Shown: positions 17,723-27,715, counted from the stretch's first letter. The stretch: 64,000 nucleotides of DNA from Serratia plymuthica NBRC 102599 (GCF_001590925.1 NZ_BCTU01000034.1:1-64000); one strand, 5' to 3'. The notes: generated by a model not told the origin, from the letters alone. Numbers and translations are program-made.

Positions 17723-19123
17723 TCAGCTCCTGTCATCCAGAGTTTCTTTCACCGCAGACAGCGGACGCGCCGGCCGGCCTTCGGTGTCATCTTCTTTATG
17801 CTCATGCTGCTGCGGCCCTTTACGTATCAAGCGCATCATGTAGGAATACCCCACCCCGAACACCGAACAGTAAACGACGATAAACGCCAGCAGGCTGATG
17901 CTCATGTGCAGGTCGCCGTGCGCAGAAACGGCGTCCTTGGTGCGCAACAGGCCATACACCACCCACGGCTGTCGGCCGATTTCGGTCGTAAACCAGCCCG
18001 CCAACAGCGCCAGCAGCCCGGAAGGCCCCATCCACAGAATGAAATAGAGGAAAGGCCGTGACTGGTACAGCCCGCCGCGCCAGCGCAGCCACAGGCTCCA
18101 TACCCCGGCGAGGATCATCAGCATCCCGAGCGCCACCATGATACGGAACGACCAGAACACCACGGTGGAGTTCGGGCGGTCCTCCGGCGGGAAGGATTTC
18201 AGTGCCGGCACCTGTTCGGTCAGGCTGTGGGTCAGGATCAGGCTACCGAGATAGGGCACTTCCAACTTGAAACGCGTTTCTTCGCGCTGCATATCCGGCC
18301 AGCCGAACAGGATCAGTGGTGTGGCCTCGCCCGGAGGGTTTTCCCAGTGGCCTTCGATGGCGGCGATCTTCGCCGGCTGATGTTTCAGCGTATTCAGGCC
18401 GTGGGCATCGCCGATCATCGCCTGCACCGGCGCGACGATCAGCGCCATCCACATCGCCATCGACAGCATTTTGCGCATGGCCGGTGTGTCGCGCCCGCGC
18501 AGCAGGTGCCAGGCGGCGGAAGCGCCGACGAAGAAGGCCGAGGACAGGAAAGCGGCGGTCGACATGTGCAGCAAACGGTACGGGAATGACGGGTTGAAGA
18601 TCACCTTCAGCCAGTCGACCGGCACCACCTGGCCGTTGATGATTTCGTGTCCCTGCGGGGTTTGCATCCAGCTGTTGGACGCCAGGATCCAGAAGGTGGA
18701 AATCAGCGTGCCGAGGGCCACCATGCAGGTAGCGAAGAAGTGCAGGCCAGGGCCGACGCGGTTCCAGCCGAACAACATTACCCCCAGGAAACCGGCCTCA
18801 AGGAAGAAGGCGGTCAGCACTTCGTAGGTCAGCAGCGGGCCGGTTATGCTGCCGGCGAACTCGGAGAAGAAACTCCAGTTGGTGCCGAACTGGTAGGCCA
18901 TCACCAAACCGGAAACTACGCCCATGCCGAAGTTGACGGCGAAAATTTTGGACCAGAAATGGTACAGGTCGCGATAGGCTTCATTGCGCGTTTTCAGCCA
19001 CATTCCTTCCAGCACGGCCAGATAACTGGCCAGGCCGATGGTAATCGCAGGAAAAATGATATGGAAAGACACGGTGAAGGCGAACTGTATTCTGGCAAGT
19101 TCCAGTGCATCAAGACCCAGCAT
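17723..19123 (-). CDS. cioA: Cytochrome bd-type (cyanide-insensitive) oxidase subunit I
   Basis: Subunit I binds the b558, b595 and d hemes and oxidises quinol. From the ATG at 19123, preceded by AAGGAGG, it is 466 residues, shorter than E. coli CydA (522) because the Q-loop insert is missing, which is typical of CioA. Motifs are the opening LELARIQFAFTVSFHIIFPA, with the heme-ligand His, GRQPWVVYGLLRT near residue 395 and several conserved Trp/Phe-rich helices. It is divergent from a MocR-type regulator across 144 bp. Confidence 0.9.
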   Translation of the reverse strand: MLGLDALELARIQFAFTVSFHIIFPAITIGLASYLAVLEGMWLKTRNEAYRDLYHFWSKIFAVNFGMGVVSGLVMAYQFGTNWSFFSEFAGSITGPLLTYEVLTAFFLEAGFLGVMLFGWNRVGPGLHFFATCMVALGTLISTFWILASNSWMQTPQGHEIINGQVVPVDWLKVIFNPSFPYRLLHMSTAAFLSSAFFVGASAAWHLLRGRDTPAMRKMLSMAMWMALIVAPVQAMIGDAHGLNTLKHQPAKIAAIEGHWENPPGEATPLILFGWPDMQREETRFKLEVPYLGSLILTHSLTEQVPALKSFPPEDRPNSTVVFWSFRIMVALGMLMILAGVWSLWLRWRGGLYQSRPFLYFILWMGPSGLLALLAGWFTTEIGRQPWVVYGLLRTKDAVSAHGDLHMSISLLAFIVVYCSVFGVGYSYMMRLIRKGPQQHEHKEDDTEGRPARPLSAVKETLDDRS

Positions 19124-19214
19124 GGCGCCTCCTTGGGTTGGACATAAAATAACCTTTTCAGTATAGCTGTAATTTTTTTGTGGAAAGCTTGGCGTCAAGT
19201 TAAGCACGGAGTAC

Positions 19215-19232
19215 AGTGACTATAATAGTGAC
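19215..19232 (+). promoter_or_regulatory. Direct repeats around a -10 element in the cioA-mocR gap
   Basis: AGTGAC occurs at 19215-19220 and 19227-19232, with a perfect -10 hexamer TATAAT at 19221-19226 between them. The spacing of 12 bp puts the repeats on nearly the same face of the helix. MocR regulators commonly bind direct repeats, so this is a candidate operator that would overlap the regulator's own promoter. Confidence 0.45.
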
Positions 19233-19267
19233 AGTTATTTCACTTTTTCATATAACAGCTAGGGCTT

Positions 19268-20686
19268 ATGACCAGATACGAACAGCTTGCGCAACAGATT
19301 CGCGAACAAATTCAAAACCGGGTGTGGCGGGCGGGAGACAAGCTGCCTTCACTGCGAGAGAGCGGCAAGCGGGCCGGTCTCAGCCTGATGACGGTGGTGC
19401 AGTCGTACCAGTTGCTGGAGAGCCAGGGCTGGATCGTCGCCCGGCCGCAGTCCGGCTACTACGTGGCGGCGCGCCCGCAGCCGCTGCCGCAGCCGGTGCG
19501 TGGCGAGAAGATGCTGTTGAGCGAGCAGGTGGACATCAACACCTTTGTTTTCGATGTGTTGCAGGCGTGCAAGGATCCGGAAATCGTCCCTTTCGGCTCG
19601 GCGTTTCCCGACGCTACGCTGTTTGCCCAGCCGAAGCTGGCGCGGGCGCTGAGCAGCGTGGCGCGCAAGTTTACGCCGCACAGCTCGCTGGCCAACCTGC
19701 CGCCCGGCAACGACGCGCTACGGCGTAACATCGCCCAGCGTTATGCGCTGAGCGGCATGCAGGTGGCTCCGGACGAGATAGTGATTACCGCCGGGGCAAT
19801 GGAATCACTGAGCCTCAGCCTGCAGGCGGTGACCCAGCCGGGCGATTACGTGGCGATTGAATCGCCGGCCTTTTACGGCGCGTTGCAGGCGCTGGAACGG
19901 TTGCGGCTGAAGGCGGTGGCGATCGCCACTCATCCGCAGGACGGCATCGATCTGGACGCGCTGGAGCAGGCGCTGGAGCAGTATCCGATCAAGGCCTGCT
20001 GGCTGATGACCCACTTCCAGAACCCGCTGGGCGCCACCCTGCCGGAGGAGAACAAGCAGCGGCTGGTGTCCTTGCTGCGCGAACGGCAGATATCGTTGAT
20101 TGAGGACGATGTTTACGGTGAGCTGTACTTCAGTGCAGAACGGCCGCTACCGGCCAAGGCGCTGGACAACGGCGGCCAGATCTTGCACTGCTCGTCGTTT
20201 TCCAAATGCCTGGCGCCGGGGTTTCGCGTCGGCTGGGTGGCGGCGGGGCGCTACGCGCAGCAGATCCAGCGTTTGCAGCTGATGAGCACCGTATCGACCA
20301 GCGTGCCGACCCAAATGGCGATTGCCGATTACCTGCTGCACGGCGGCTACGATACCCACCTGCGGCGTTTGCGGCGGCTGCTGGCCCAGCGCCAGAGCAT
20401 GATGCGCCAGGCGATTGCCCACCATTTTCCGCCCACCGTGAAGGTCAGCCAGCCCGACGGCGGTTACTTCCTTTGGCTGGAGCTGGATCCTGCGCTGTCG
20501 TCGATGGAGCTGTACCAGCGTGCGCTGGCGCTGGGGGTGAGCATCGCGCCGGGCAGAATGTTCACCACCGGCAATCATTTCAACCATTGCTTCCGCCTGA
20601 ACGCCTCTTTTGACTGGAGCGACAAGCATGAGGCGGCGATCAAAACCTTAGCCAAACTTATCCGGCAGCTCGAACCGGCAGGTTGA
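19268..20686 (+). CDS. MocR-family PLP-dependent transcriptional regulator
   Basis: A 472-residue fusion of an N-terminal GntR winged helix (residues 1-75, with DKLPSLRESGKRAGLS) and a class I aminotransferase-like domain. The PLP lysine lies in SSFSKCLAPGFRVGWV near residue 320. Such proteins sense PLP or amino compounds and regulate a neighbouring gene. It faces cioAB across a short gap and is followed by the peptide importer, so either could be its target; the sequence does not decide. The catalytic fold looks complete. Confidence 0.9.
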   Translation: MTRYEQLAQQIREQIQNRVWRAGDKLPSLRESGKRAGLSLMTVVQSYQLLESQGWIVARPQSGYYVAARPQPLPQPVRGEKMLLSEQVDINTFVFDVLQACKDPEIVPFGSAFPDATLFAQPKLARALSSVARKFTPHSSLANLPPGNDALRRNIAQRYALSGMQVAPDEIVITAGAMESLSLSLQAVTQPGDYVAIESPAFYGALQALERLRLKAVAIATHPQDGIDLDALEQALEQYPIKACWLMTHFQNPLGATLPEENKQRLVSLLRERQISLIEDDVYGELYFSAERPLPAKALDNGGQILHCSSFSKCLAPGFRVGWVAAGRYAQQIQRLQLMSTVSTSVPTQMAIADYLLHGGYDTHLRRLRRLLAQRQSMMRQAIAHHFPPTVKVSQPDGGYFLWLELDPALSSMELYQRALALGVSIAPGRMFTTGNHFNHCFRLNASFDWSDKHEAAIKTLAKLIRQLEPAG

Positions 20687-20736
20687 GTGGCGCCGCGCCG
20701 GTAATCATCGCAATAGAAAAATTCATAATGCTTTAT

Positions 20737-20760
20737 CCGGCAATGGAATGCCGGTTTCGT
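20737..20760 (+). terminator. Weak terminator after the MocR gene
   Basis: CCGGCA (20737-20742) pairs with TGCCGG (20749-20754) around a 6-nt loop and is followed by TTTCGTTGTT. The stem is short and the T run is broken. Confidence 0.4.
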
Positions 20761-20840
20761 TGTTAGACAGCCCTCCGGCCGCCCATTACTCTGCGATAAA
20801 TTTTGTCACATTTAATCAACGGGCAGACAAGGGGCAGTGG

Positions 20841-22529
20841 GTGAGCAGAATAAAAAACAAGATAAACAAACTGTTGCAAAAACGGCTGGCACCATTGGCG
20901 GTAGCCTGTGCCGTGGGACTGGCCTTCAGCGCTCAGGCGGAACCCCTGACGGAAGGCATTACCCCGGCAACCGACGCAAGCCAGGTGCCGGCGGCCGCCA
21001 AGCTCCGTAAAGACACCGTGGTGGCCGGTATTCTTGAGCCGCAGGGCAATTTTAACCCTTATCTGTTTACCAACGGCTGGGACGAGAACGTTACCGACGT
21101 GATTTTCACCCGCTTGATTGGCCTGGACAGCCAGGGCAAACCGGTGGCACGGCTGGCAGAATCCTGGCAGGTCAGCCCGGACAACCGGGTGTATACCCTC
21201 AAGCTGCGTCCCAACCTGGTCTACAGCGACGGATCGCCGATAAAAGCGGAAGATATCGCCTTTACTCTGACGCTGCTGCATGACCCGGCCTATGACGGCG
21301 ACACCGACATTGCTCCGGCGCACATCCAGGGCGGGGCGGAATACAAAAACGGCACCGCGCCCAGCATCAGCGGGCTGAAGGTTATCGACGATCGCACTAT
21401 TCAAATCACCACCACCCAGCCGGGGGCGACGACCTTGCAACTGATCGGCGGGCCGGTGCTGTCGAAAGCCTATTACGGCAAGGATTACCAGCGCGGCAAG
21501 CTGGAGAGCGTGCGTGCGCTGAACGGCAAGCCGTTGGGCAACGGGCCTTATATTTACGATAAATACGTGCCGGGGCAGGAGATCCGTTTCCACGCCAACC
21601 CGAACTTCTACCTCGGTCAGCCAGCCGTGGCGCGCTTTATTTACCGCGTGACCAACCCGGCCACCAACTTCCAACTGTTCCAGACCGGCGAAACCGATTA
21701 CGACGCCTTCACCGCCAAGCCGGATGACATTGAGCAGTTGAAGCTGCTCGGCTTTGCCAACATCAATCTGTACAGCTCCAGCGACTACAGCCGTATCGAT
21801 TTCAACTTTAAGCGGCCGGCGTTGCAGGATGCGCGCGTGCGGCAGGCCTTAATCTACGGGCTGGACCGCCAAAAGCTGATTACCGTGGTGTATCAGGGGT
21901 ACGGCACCGTGGCTAATCAGCCGATCTCTCCTGTTTCCTGGGCTTACGATCCGCAGGGTATTAATCCGTACGCCTACGACGTCAACAAAGCGAAGCAACT
22001 GCTGGATCAGGCCGGCTGGAAACCGGGCGCGGACGGCATTCGCCAAAAAGACGGCAAAAAGCTGGAGCTGACGCTGCTGGTGACCAAAAAACTGCTGAAT
22101 GACGCGCTGGTGCCGATCGCCAAAGACAACTACCGGCAGATTGGCGTGCTGCTGAAGCCGCAGGTGCTGGATTTCAACGCCTTATTGGCGCAACGCAAGG
22201 CGGGCAATTATGACCTGGCGTCGCTCAGTACCAGCAGCCTGAACGATCCGCATGATGGGGTGCGCGATTACATCAGCCAGGTGAGTGAAACCGGCTACAA
22301 CAACCCGCAGGTGGATAAGCTGATCGGCCAGGCCAACGCTACGCTGGATATCGAGCAACGCAAACCGTTGTATCACCAGTTGTATCAGGTCTTGGCCGAA
22401 GATCCGCCGGTGATCCTGCTGGGCAACCGCAAAATCCTCAGCGCCAGCAGCGCCCGTGTAACCGGCTTTAAACCGGACGTCTACAACGGCCTGACCGGCA
22501 GCCTGCCGGACGTCAAACGAGTTCAGTAA
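20841..22529 (+). CDS. ABC importer substrate-binding protein (family 5, peptide/nickel type)
   Basis: A periplasmic binding protein of the DppA/OppA type. I chose the GTG at 20841, which has AAGGGG 6 bp before it and gives a 562-residue protein with a classic signal peptide: basic N-terminus, hydrophobic core and AQA cleavage site near residue 33. An upstream ATG would add 31 residues without a ribosome site. The mature part has the family 5 pattern AESWQVSPDNRVYTLKLR near residue 110. It is followed by two permeases and two ATPases, a complete importer. The ligand (peptide, opine, sugar or metal chelate) cannot be told. Confidence 0.88.
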   Translation: MSRIKNKINKLLQKRLAPLAVACAVGLAFSAQAEPLTEGITPATDASQVPAAAKLRKDTVVAGILEPQGNFNPYLFTNGWDENVTDVIFTRLIGLDSQGKPVARLAESWQVSPDNRVYTLKLRPNLVYSDGSPIKAEDIAFTLTLLHDPAYDGDTDIAPAHIQGGAEYKNGTAPSISGLKVIDDRTIQITTTQPGATTLQLIGGPVLSKAYYGKDYQRGKLESVRALNGKPLGNGPYIYDKYVPGQEIRFHANPNFYLGQPAVARFIYRVTNPATNFQLFQTGETDYDAFTAKPDDIEQLKLLGFANINLYSSSDYSRIDFNFKRPALQDARVRQALIYGLDRQKLITVVYQGYGTVANQPISPVSWAYDPQGINPYAYDVNKAKQLLDQAGWKPGADGIRQKDGKKLELTLLVTKKLLNDALVPIAKDNYRQIGVLLKPQVLDFNALLAQRKAGNYDLASLSTSSLNDPHDGVRDYISQVSETGYNNPQVDKLIGQANATLDIEQRKPLYHQLYQVLAEDPPVILLGNRKILSASSARVTGFKPDVYNGLTGSLPDVKRVQ

Positions 22530-22537
22530 CGGCAAGA

Positions 22538-22565
22538 CGCCGCCGCGCCATCGTGCGCGGCGGCG
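22538..22565 (+). other. Intercistronic hairpin after the binding-protein gene
   Basis: An 11-bp perfect GC stem, CGCCGCCGCGC (22538-22548) with GCGCGGCGGCG (22555-22565), lies between the binding protein and the permease. With no T run it is unlikely to terminate; such hairpins usually protect the upstream mRNA and raise binding-protein yield. Confidence 0.6.
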
Positions 22566-22577
22566 AGGGAAAACACC

Positions 22578-23534
22578 ATGAGACATTTTATCCTGCGCCG
22601 CCTGCTGCAAACCATTCCGATGATGCTGCTGGCATCACTCCTGATCTTTTTTATCTTCGCACTGACCCCCGGCGACTTTATTGACGGCAACATCAACCTG
22701 ACGCCGCAGCGCGCCGCCGAGCTGCGGGCGCTGTATGGGCTGGACCAGCCGCTGCTTTTCCGCTATTGGCACTGGCTCGGCCAGTTGCTGCAAGGCAACC
22801 TCGGCTTTTCGCTGCAATACCAAATCCCGGTCAGCACGCTGTTGAACCAGTACATCTGGAACTCGTTCCTGCTGGCTTCGGTGGCGCTGGTGCTGTACTG
22901 GGGCATCGCGCTGGCGGTGGGTGTGGCTTCGGCGATGAAACCCTATTCGCTGTTCGATCATCTGGTCACCGTCGCGGTGTTCGGTGCCATGTCGTTCCCG
23001 ACGTTTTTCCTCTGCCTGCTGTTGATTAAATGGTTCGCCGTCGATCTGCACTGGTTGCCGGCGGGCGGCATGCTGCGCACCGGCAGTGAGGCCACTGGAC
23101 TGGCGTGGGTATTGGAAGTGGCGGCGCACCTGCTGTTGCCGGTATTGGCGCTGGTGATGTTGCAGGCCGGCACCCTGACGCGCTATTTCCGTGCCAGCAT
23201 GCTGGACGTTATCCGCATGGATTATATCCGCACCGCGCGCGCCAAGGGACTTAAAGAAAAAACGGTGATCGTTAAACATGCACTGCGCAATGCGCTGTTG
23301 CCGATCATCACGCTGTTGGGGTTTGAGCTGCCGGCGCTGTTTTCCGGCGCGCTGATCACCGAAAAGATCTTCAACTGGCCGGGGGCGGGGCATATTCACA
23401 TCGACTCGCTGGCCGCGCGCGACTATCCCGTACTGATGGGCTTTACGCTGTTTCTGGCGGTGCTGACCATTTTGGGCAACCTGCTGGCGGACATTCTGTA
23501 TGCCTATGCCGACCCACGCATTCGTTTGAGGTAA
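22578..23534 (+). CDS. ABC importer permease, DppB/OppB type
   Basis: A 318-residue inner-membrane permease with six predicted helices. It starts MRHFILRRLLQTIPMM, the typical DppB opening, and holds the EAA-like coupling loop with DYIRTARAKGLKEKTVIVKH near residue 215. It pairs with the next gene to form the channel. It is 48 bp from the binding-protein gene and 2 bp from the next. Confidence 0.9.
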   Translation: MRHFILRRLLQTIPMMLLASLLIFFIFALTPGDFIDGNINLTPQRAAELRALYGLDQPLLFRYWHWLGQLLQGNLGFSLQYQIPVSTLLNQYIWNSFLLASVALVLYWGIALAVGVASAMKPYSLFDHLVTVAVFGAMSFPTFFLCLLLIKWFAVDLHWLPAGGMLRTGSEATGLAWVLEVAAHLLLPVLALVMLQAGTLTRYFRASMLDVIRMDYIRTARAKGLKEKTVIVKHALRNALLPIITLLGFELPALFSGALITEKIFNWPGAGHIHIDSLAARDYPVLMGFTLFLAVLTILGNLLADILYAYADPRIRLR

Positions 23535-23536
23535 AT

Positions 23537-24487
23537 ATGTTGGCAACGCTGTTTTTTGGTCGCCGTCGCCGCTGGCGGCAGGCACAACTTCCGGCGCTGG
23601 CGCAGTTGTCGCCACCGCCGGCCGCACAGGCCTGGCAACGGCTGCGGCGCCACCGGCTGGCGATGGCCTCGCTGTTGCTGCTGCTGATCCTGGCCGTGCT
23701 GTGCATTTTGGGGCCGATGCTGTCGCCGTGGCAGGATGACGCCGGCGACGCGCTGAACATTAACCAGGCCCCTAATGCCGCGCACTGGTTGGGTACGGAT
23801 TTTCTCGGCCGCGATATTTACACCCGCCTGCTGCTGGCGGGGCGCATCTCGTTGACCATCGGCCTGGTGTCGATGCTGTTGTCGGTGACGCTCGGCTACC
23901 TGTTGGGGGCGTTATCCGGCTATTTGGGCGGCATCGTGGACAAGCTGATCATGCGTTTTGCCGATCTGTTGATGACCATCCCCAGCCTGCCGCTGCTGAT
24001 CATTATGGGAGCGATGTTGTCCGAGCTGGACGTCTCGCCGGATTACCGTATCTACATGGTGATGATCATGCTCAGCCTGTTGGGCTGGCCTTCACTGGCG
24101 CGGCTGGTGCGCGGCCAAATCCTGTCGCTGCGCGAGCGTGATTTCATGCTGGCGACCGAAGTGCTGGGGCTGTCCACGCGGCGACGTATTTTCGGCCACC
24201 TGCTGCCGAATACCATCCCGATCCTGGTCGTGGTGGCGACCATGGGGGTGGCCAACGCCATTCTCAGCGAATCGGCGCTCAGCTATCTGGGGCTGGGTGT
24301 GGTACCGCCGACGCCGTCGTGGGGCAACATGATGGATGCTGCCAACAGCCTGATCGATTTTCAGCGTCGCCCCTGGCTGTGGATGCCGCCGGGCCTGGCG
24401 ATTTTTATCACCGTAGTGGCGATTAACATTCTGGGCGACGGCCTGCGGGACGCGCTCGATCCGAAAATGAACGGGGTAAGACGATGA
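23537..24487 (+). CDS. ABC importer permease, DppC/OppC type
   Basis: A 316-residue second permease. After a charged cytoplasmic N-terminus of about 45 residues there are six helices, the DppC signature HWLGTDFLGRDIYTRLL near residue 85 and an EAA-like loop with RERDFMLATEVLG near residue 200. It overlaps the first ATPase gene by 4 bp. Confidence 0.9.
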   Translation: MLATLFFGRRRRWRQAQLPALAQLSPPPAAQAWQRLRRHRLAMASLLLLLILAVLCILGPMLSPWQDDAGDALNINQAPNAAHWLGTDFLGRDIYTRLLLAGRISLTIGLVSMLLSVTLGYLLGALSGYLGGIVDKLIMRFADLLMTIPSLPLLIIMGAMLSELDVSPDYRIYMVMIMLSLLGWPSLARLVRGQILSLRERDFMLATEVLGLSTRRRIFGHLLPNTIPILVVVATMGVANAILSESALSYLGLGVVPPTPSWGNMMDAANSLIDFQRRPWLWMPPGLAIFITVVAINILGDGLRDALDPKMNGVRR

Positions 24488-25470
24488 GCCAACCGCTGGT
24501 AGCTTTTAATCAACTGTCGGTGGCCTTCAACGGCGAGCAAGGCCGGGTGCGGGCGGTGCAGCAGGTGAGTTTCGAACTGCACGCCGGGCAGACGCTGGGC
24601 GTGGTTGGCGAGTCCGGCTGTGGCAAAAGCGTCACCGCCCTGGCGATGATGGGGTTGTTGCCGCAGCCGCTGGCACAGATCGATGGCGGTGAGATTCATT
24701 TTGACGGCCAGGATTTGTTGAAACTGCGTCCGCAGCAGATGGCCGATTTGCGCGGCAACCGGCTGGCGATGATCTTCCAGGAACCGATGAGCGCGCTGAA
24801 CCCGGTGTTGACCATTGGCGAGCAACTGGTGGAGCCGCTTATCCGCCACCGAGGGGCGGCGCCGAAGGCCGCCTGGCGGGAAGCGACGGCGTTGATTACG
24901 GAGGTGGGATTGGCGCGTGCAGAGCAGCTGATGGCCAGCTACCCGCACCAGCTTTCCGGCGGCATGCTGCAACGCATCATGATCGCCATGGCCATCAGTT
25001 GCCGCCCGGCGTTGCTGATTGCCGACGAGCCGACCACGGCGCTCGACGTCACTGTGCAGGCGCAAATCCTGGCGTTGCTGCGTGAACAGGCGCAAAGGCA
25101 CAATATGGCGATGATGCTGATCACCCACGATCTTGGGGTCATCGCTCAGATGGCAGACCGGCTGGTGGTGATGTACGCCGGGCGGATTGTCGAGCAGGGG
25201 GCCACCCGAGAGGTGCTGGCTAACCCGCAGCATCCGTACACCCAGGGGCTGATGGCTTCGCGGCCGGTGGCCGGACAGCGGCGGCGCCGATTGTATTCGA
25301 TCCCCGGTCAGGTGCCCGATCTGGCCCGTTTGCCCGACCATTGCGCTTTTGCCGATCGTTGCTCGCAGGCGAGTGTACGCTGTCGTGACGGCGTTCCGCC
25401 GCTGTATGGCCATGCGCAACGTCAGTCCGCCTGCTTTCTGAACGCGGGAGGGCGTATTCATGTCGGCTGA
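24484..25470 (+). CDS. ABC importer ATPase, DppD/OppD type
   Basis: A 328-residue ATPase with Walker A GESGCGKS near residue 42, signature LSGGMLQR near 158 and Walker [14 protein letters not shown] near 178. The C-terminal oligopeptide-transporter domain carries the family cysteines ([14 protein letters not shown]), which in DppD-type proteins bind an iron-sulfur cluster. It overlaps the partner ATPase by 11 bp. Confidence 0.92.
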   Translation: MSQPLVAFNQLSVAFNGEQGRVRAVQQVSFELHAGQTLGVVGESGCGKSVTALAMMGLLPQPLAQIDGGEIHFDGQDLLKLRPQQMADLRGNRLAMIFQEPMSALNPVLTIGEQLVEPLIRHRGAAPKAAWREATALITEVGLARAEQLMASYPHQLSGGMLQRIMIAMAISCRPALLIADEPTTALDVTVQAQILALLREQAQRHNMAMMLITHDLGVIAQMADRLVVMYAGRIVEQGATREVLANPQHPYTQGLMASRPVAGQRRRRLYSIPGQVPDLARLPDHCAFADRCSQASVRCRDGVPPLYGHAQRQSACFLNAGGRIHVG

Positions 25471-26428
25471 ATTACTGGTTGAAGTTAAGGGGCTGAAGAA
25501 ATATTTCCCGCTGCGCGATGGCCTGTTCGGCCAAACGACCGGGCAATTGCGGGCGGTGGATGACGTCAGTTTCGCCATTCGCAAGGGCACCATTTTCGGT
25601 TTGGTGGGCGAATCCGGCAGCGGTAAAACCACCGTTGGCCGCACGTTGCTGGGGCTGCATGATAAAACCGCCGGTGAAGTGTCGTTTAACGGGCAGGCGC
25701 TGGATGCGCTCAGCCCACGCCAACTGCGCGCCCTGCGTCCGAAGATGCAACTGGTGTTTCAGGATCCCTACAGTTCGCTGAATCCGAGAATGCGCGTTGG
25801 CGATGCGATTGGCGAAGCCCTGCTGCAACATGGGTTGGTGGGTAAAAATGAACTGCGCGATCGGGTGATCGACACGATGGAAATTTGCGGGCTGTCGGCG
25901 CAGCACTATGGGCGTTTCCCGCATGAGTTCTCCGGCGGTCAGCGGCAACGCATCGGCATTGCGCGTGCGGTGATCTTACAGCCCGAGTTTATCGTCGCCG
26001 ATGAGCCGATTTCGGCGCTCGACGTCTCGATTCAGGCGCAGATCATCAACCTGTTTTCCGATCTCCAGGAGCAGCAGGGCGTAACCTTCCTGTTTATTTC
26101 GCACGATCTTGGGGTGGTAGAACACCTGTGTCAGGACGTGGCGGTGATGTATCTCGGTCAGATTGTCGAGAGCGCCGATCGCGACAGCCTGTTTCGCCAA
26201 CCGCGGCATCCTTACACCCAGGCGTTACTGGCGGCGGTGCCCAGCCTGGATCCACTGCGGCAGCCGCAGGCGATGGCCAGGGGGGAGTTGCCCAACCCGG
26301 CTCAACCGCCGCACGGCTGCCGTTTTCATCCCCGTTGCCCGCAGGCTACCGCTCAGTGTCGGCAACAGGCCCCCGCGTTACGTACCCTGGCTGCAGGGCA
26401 CCGTGTGGCCTGCCATTATGCCGATTAG
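25460..26428 (+). CDS. ABC importer ATPase, DppF/OppF type
   Basis: A 322-residue second ATPase: Walker A GESGSGKTT near residue 53, signature FSGGQRQRIG near 157 and Walker B FIVADEPISALD near 177. A C-terminal cysteine cluster (CRFHPRCPQATAQC) matches DppF-type ends. It is the last gene of the transporter operon and overlaps the convergent hydrolase gene by 4 bp, with no terminator between them. Confidence 0.92.
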   Translation: MSAELLVEVKGLKKYFPLRDGLFGQTTGQLRAVDDVSFAIRKGTIFGLVGESGSGKTTVGRTLLGLHDKTAGEVSFNGQALDALSPRQLRALRPKMQLVFQDPYSSLNPRMRVGDAIGEALLQHGLVGKNELRDRVIDTMEICGLSAQHYGRFPHEFSGGQRQRIGIARAVILQPEFIVADEPISALDVSIQAQIINLFSDLQEQQGVTFLFISHDLGVVEHLCQDVAVMYLGQIVESADRDSLFRQPRHPYTQALLAAVPSLDPLRQPQAMARGELPNPAQPPHGCRFHPRCPQATAQCRQQAPALRTLAAGHRVACHYAD

Positions 26429-27399
26429 GCCAGATAGTGTTTCAGCGCGCGCCCGGCCTGGTGGATGGCCGAGTGCACCGCCGGGACGTGGGCTATCGGA
26501 TTCAGCAAGCCATAATCGTGGATCAGCCCGTTATAGCGAGTGGAGGTGACTTCTACGCCGGCGGCGTTAAGCAGGCGAGCATAGGCTTCGCCTTCGTCGC
26601 GCAACACGTCCAGCTCTGCAGTCTGCACCAACGCCGGCGGTAAGCCTTTCAGCTGTTCCAGCGTGGCATTAAGCGGTGAAGCGTAAATCTCTTTGCGCTG
26701 TGCCTTGTCGGTCGTGTAGTTGTCCCAGAACCATTTCATCATGTTGCGCGTCAGGAAGTGGCCTTCGGCGTACTGGTGATAGGAGTCGGTATCAAAGCTG
26801 GCATGGGTCACGGGCCACAGCAGAATCTGGCTGCGCAGCGCCGGCGTGCCTTTTTCCTTGGCCATCAGGCTGACCACCGCCGCCATATTGCCGCCTACGC
26901 TGTTGCCGACGACCGCCAACCGGGAACCGTCGACGTTGATTTTTTCGCCGTATTCGGCCACCCATTCTGTGGCGGCGTAGGCCTGGTTGATGGCGGTGGG
27001 ATAATGCGCTTCCGGTGAAGGGGTGTAATTGACGAACACCGCCGCGGCACCGGAACTGCGCACCAAATCGCGCACCAGCCGTTCATGAGTCGGGAAGTCG
27101 CCCAGCACCCAGCCGCCGCCATGGAAGAACATGAATACCGGCAGCGCTTCTTTTACTTTGGCCGGTCGCACCAGATGCAGCAGGATATCCTGCCCCTCAA
27201 CGTGGATGGTCTTCTCGCTGATTTCGACTTCGTACAGCGGCACCTCAACGCTGCTTTGCGCCCCCTCCAGCACTTTACGCGCCTCTTTCGGCTTCATCTG
27301 TTCCATCGGTTTGCCGCCGCCGGCATTTAACGCATCCAGGAATACGCGAATATCCTTTTGCGCTGCCGGTTGGGTGGGATCAACAGTTTTTTTAGACAT
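26425..27399 (-). CDS. Alpha/beta hydrolase, hormone-sensitive-lipase family
   Basis: A 324-residue esterase-like enzyme. The oxyanion motif HGGG lies in FFHGGGWVLGD near residue 94, the nucleophile in GNSVGGN near 165 and the terminal His in GLIHDYGLL near 295. Two ATGs are adjacent (27402, 27399); the second sits better behind GAGGAG. It is probably a cytoplasmic carboxylesterase, since no signal peptide is visible. It is convergent with, and just touches, the ABC transporter operon. Confidence 0.85.
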   Translation of the reverse strand: MSKKTVDPTQPAAQKDIRVFLDALNAGGGKPMEQMKPKEARKVLEGAQSSVEVPLYEVEISEKTIHVEGQDILLHLVRPAKVKEALPVFMFFHGGGWVLGDFPTHERLVRDLVRSSGAAAVFVNYTPSPEAHYPTAINQAYAATEWVAEYGEKINVDGSRLAVVGNSVGGNMAAVVSLMAKEKGTPALRSQILLWPVTHASFDTDSYHQYAEGHFLTRNMMKWFWDNYTTDKAQRKEIYASPLNATLEQLKGLPPALVQTAELDVLRDEGEAYARLLNAAGVEVTSTRYNGLIHDYGLLNPIAHVPAVHSAIHQAGRALKHYLA

Positions 27400-27715
27400 C
27401 ATGGCTCCTCAAGTGCGGGGTGGTCGAAATCACAGTGTAGTTGCTGGTTAACAAATAGGTGATCTGGCGTGTGGATGAACCGCCGGCGGACAGGATCATG
27501 GCCCGGCAGAGCCTTAACTGACGCGGGATTGCTCGTCTCTGGTGCATTCGCTGCACTCTAATGGGGCGAAAGTGTGATCGGGCGCAAATCGGGCCAAATT
27601 ATTTTTGCGAGCGCGATCAGAAATATTGAAGTTTTTTGCAATTGAATAGGATTTCGCGGCCAATGATGATTTTTAGCCTTATTTTTCCAATTATTCATTA
27701 CCAATGCATAATTAT
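27400..27715. other. AT-rich gap before the ast regulatory sites
   Basis: No convincing gene. A 71-codon open frame on the minus strand (27558-27773) has a composition and repeat-rich sequence that fit noncoding AT-rich DNA and overlaps the regulatory sites. This stretch probably contains the upstream control region of astC. Confidence 0.5.

Noticed and set aside
24361-25644. 427-codon frame antisense to the first ABC ATPase
   Set aside because: Shadow frame in GC-rich coding DNA; the plus strand has full Walker and signature motifs.
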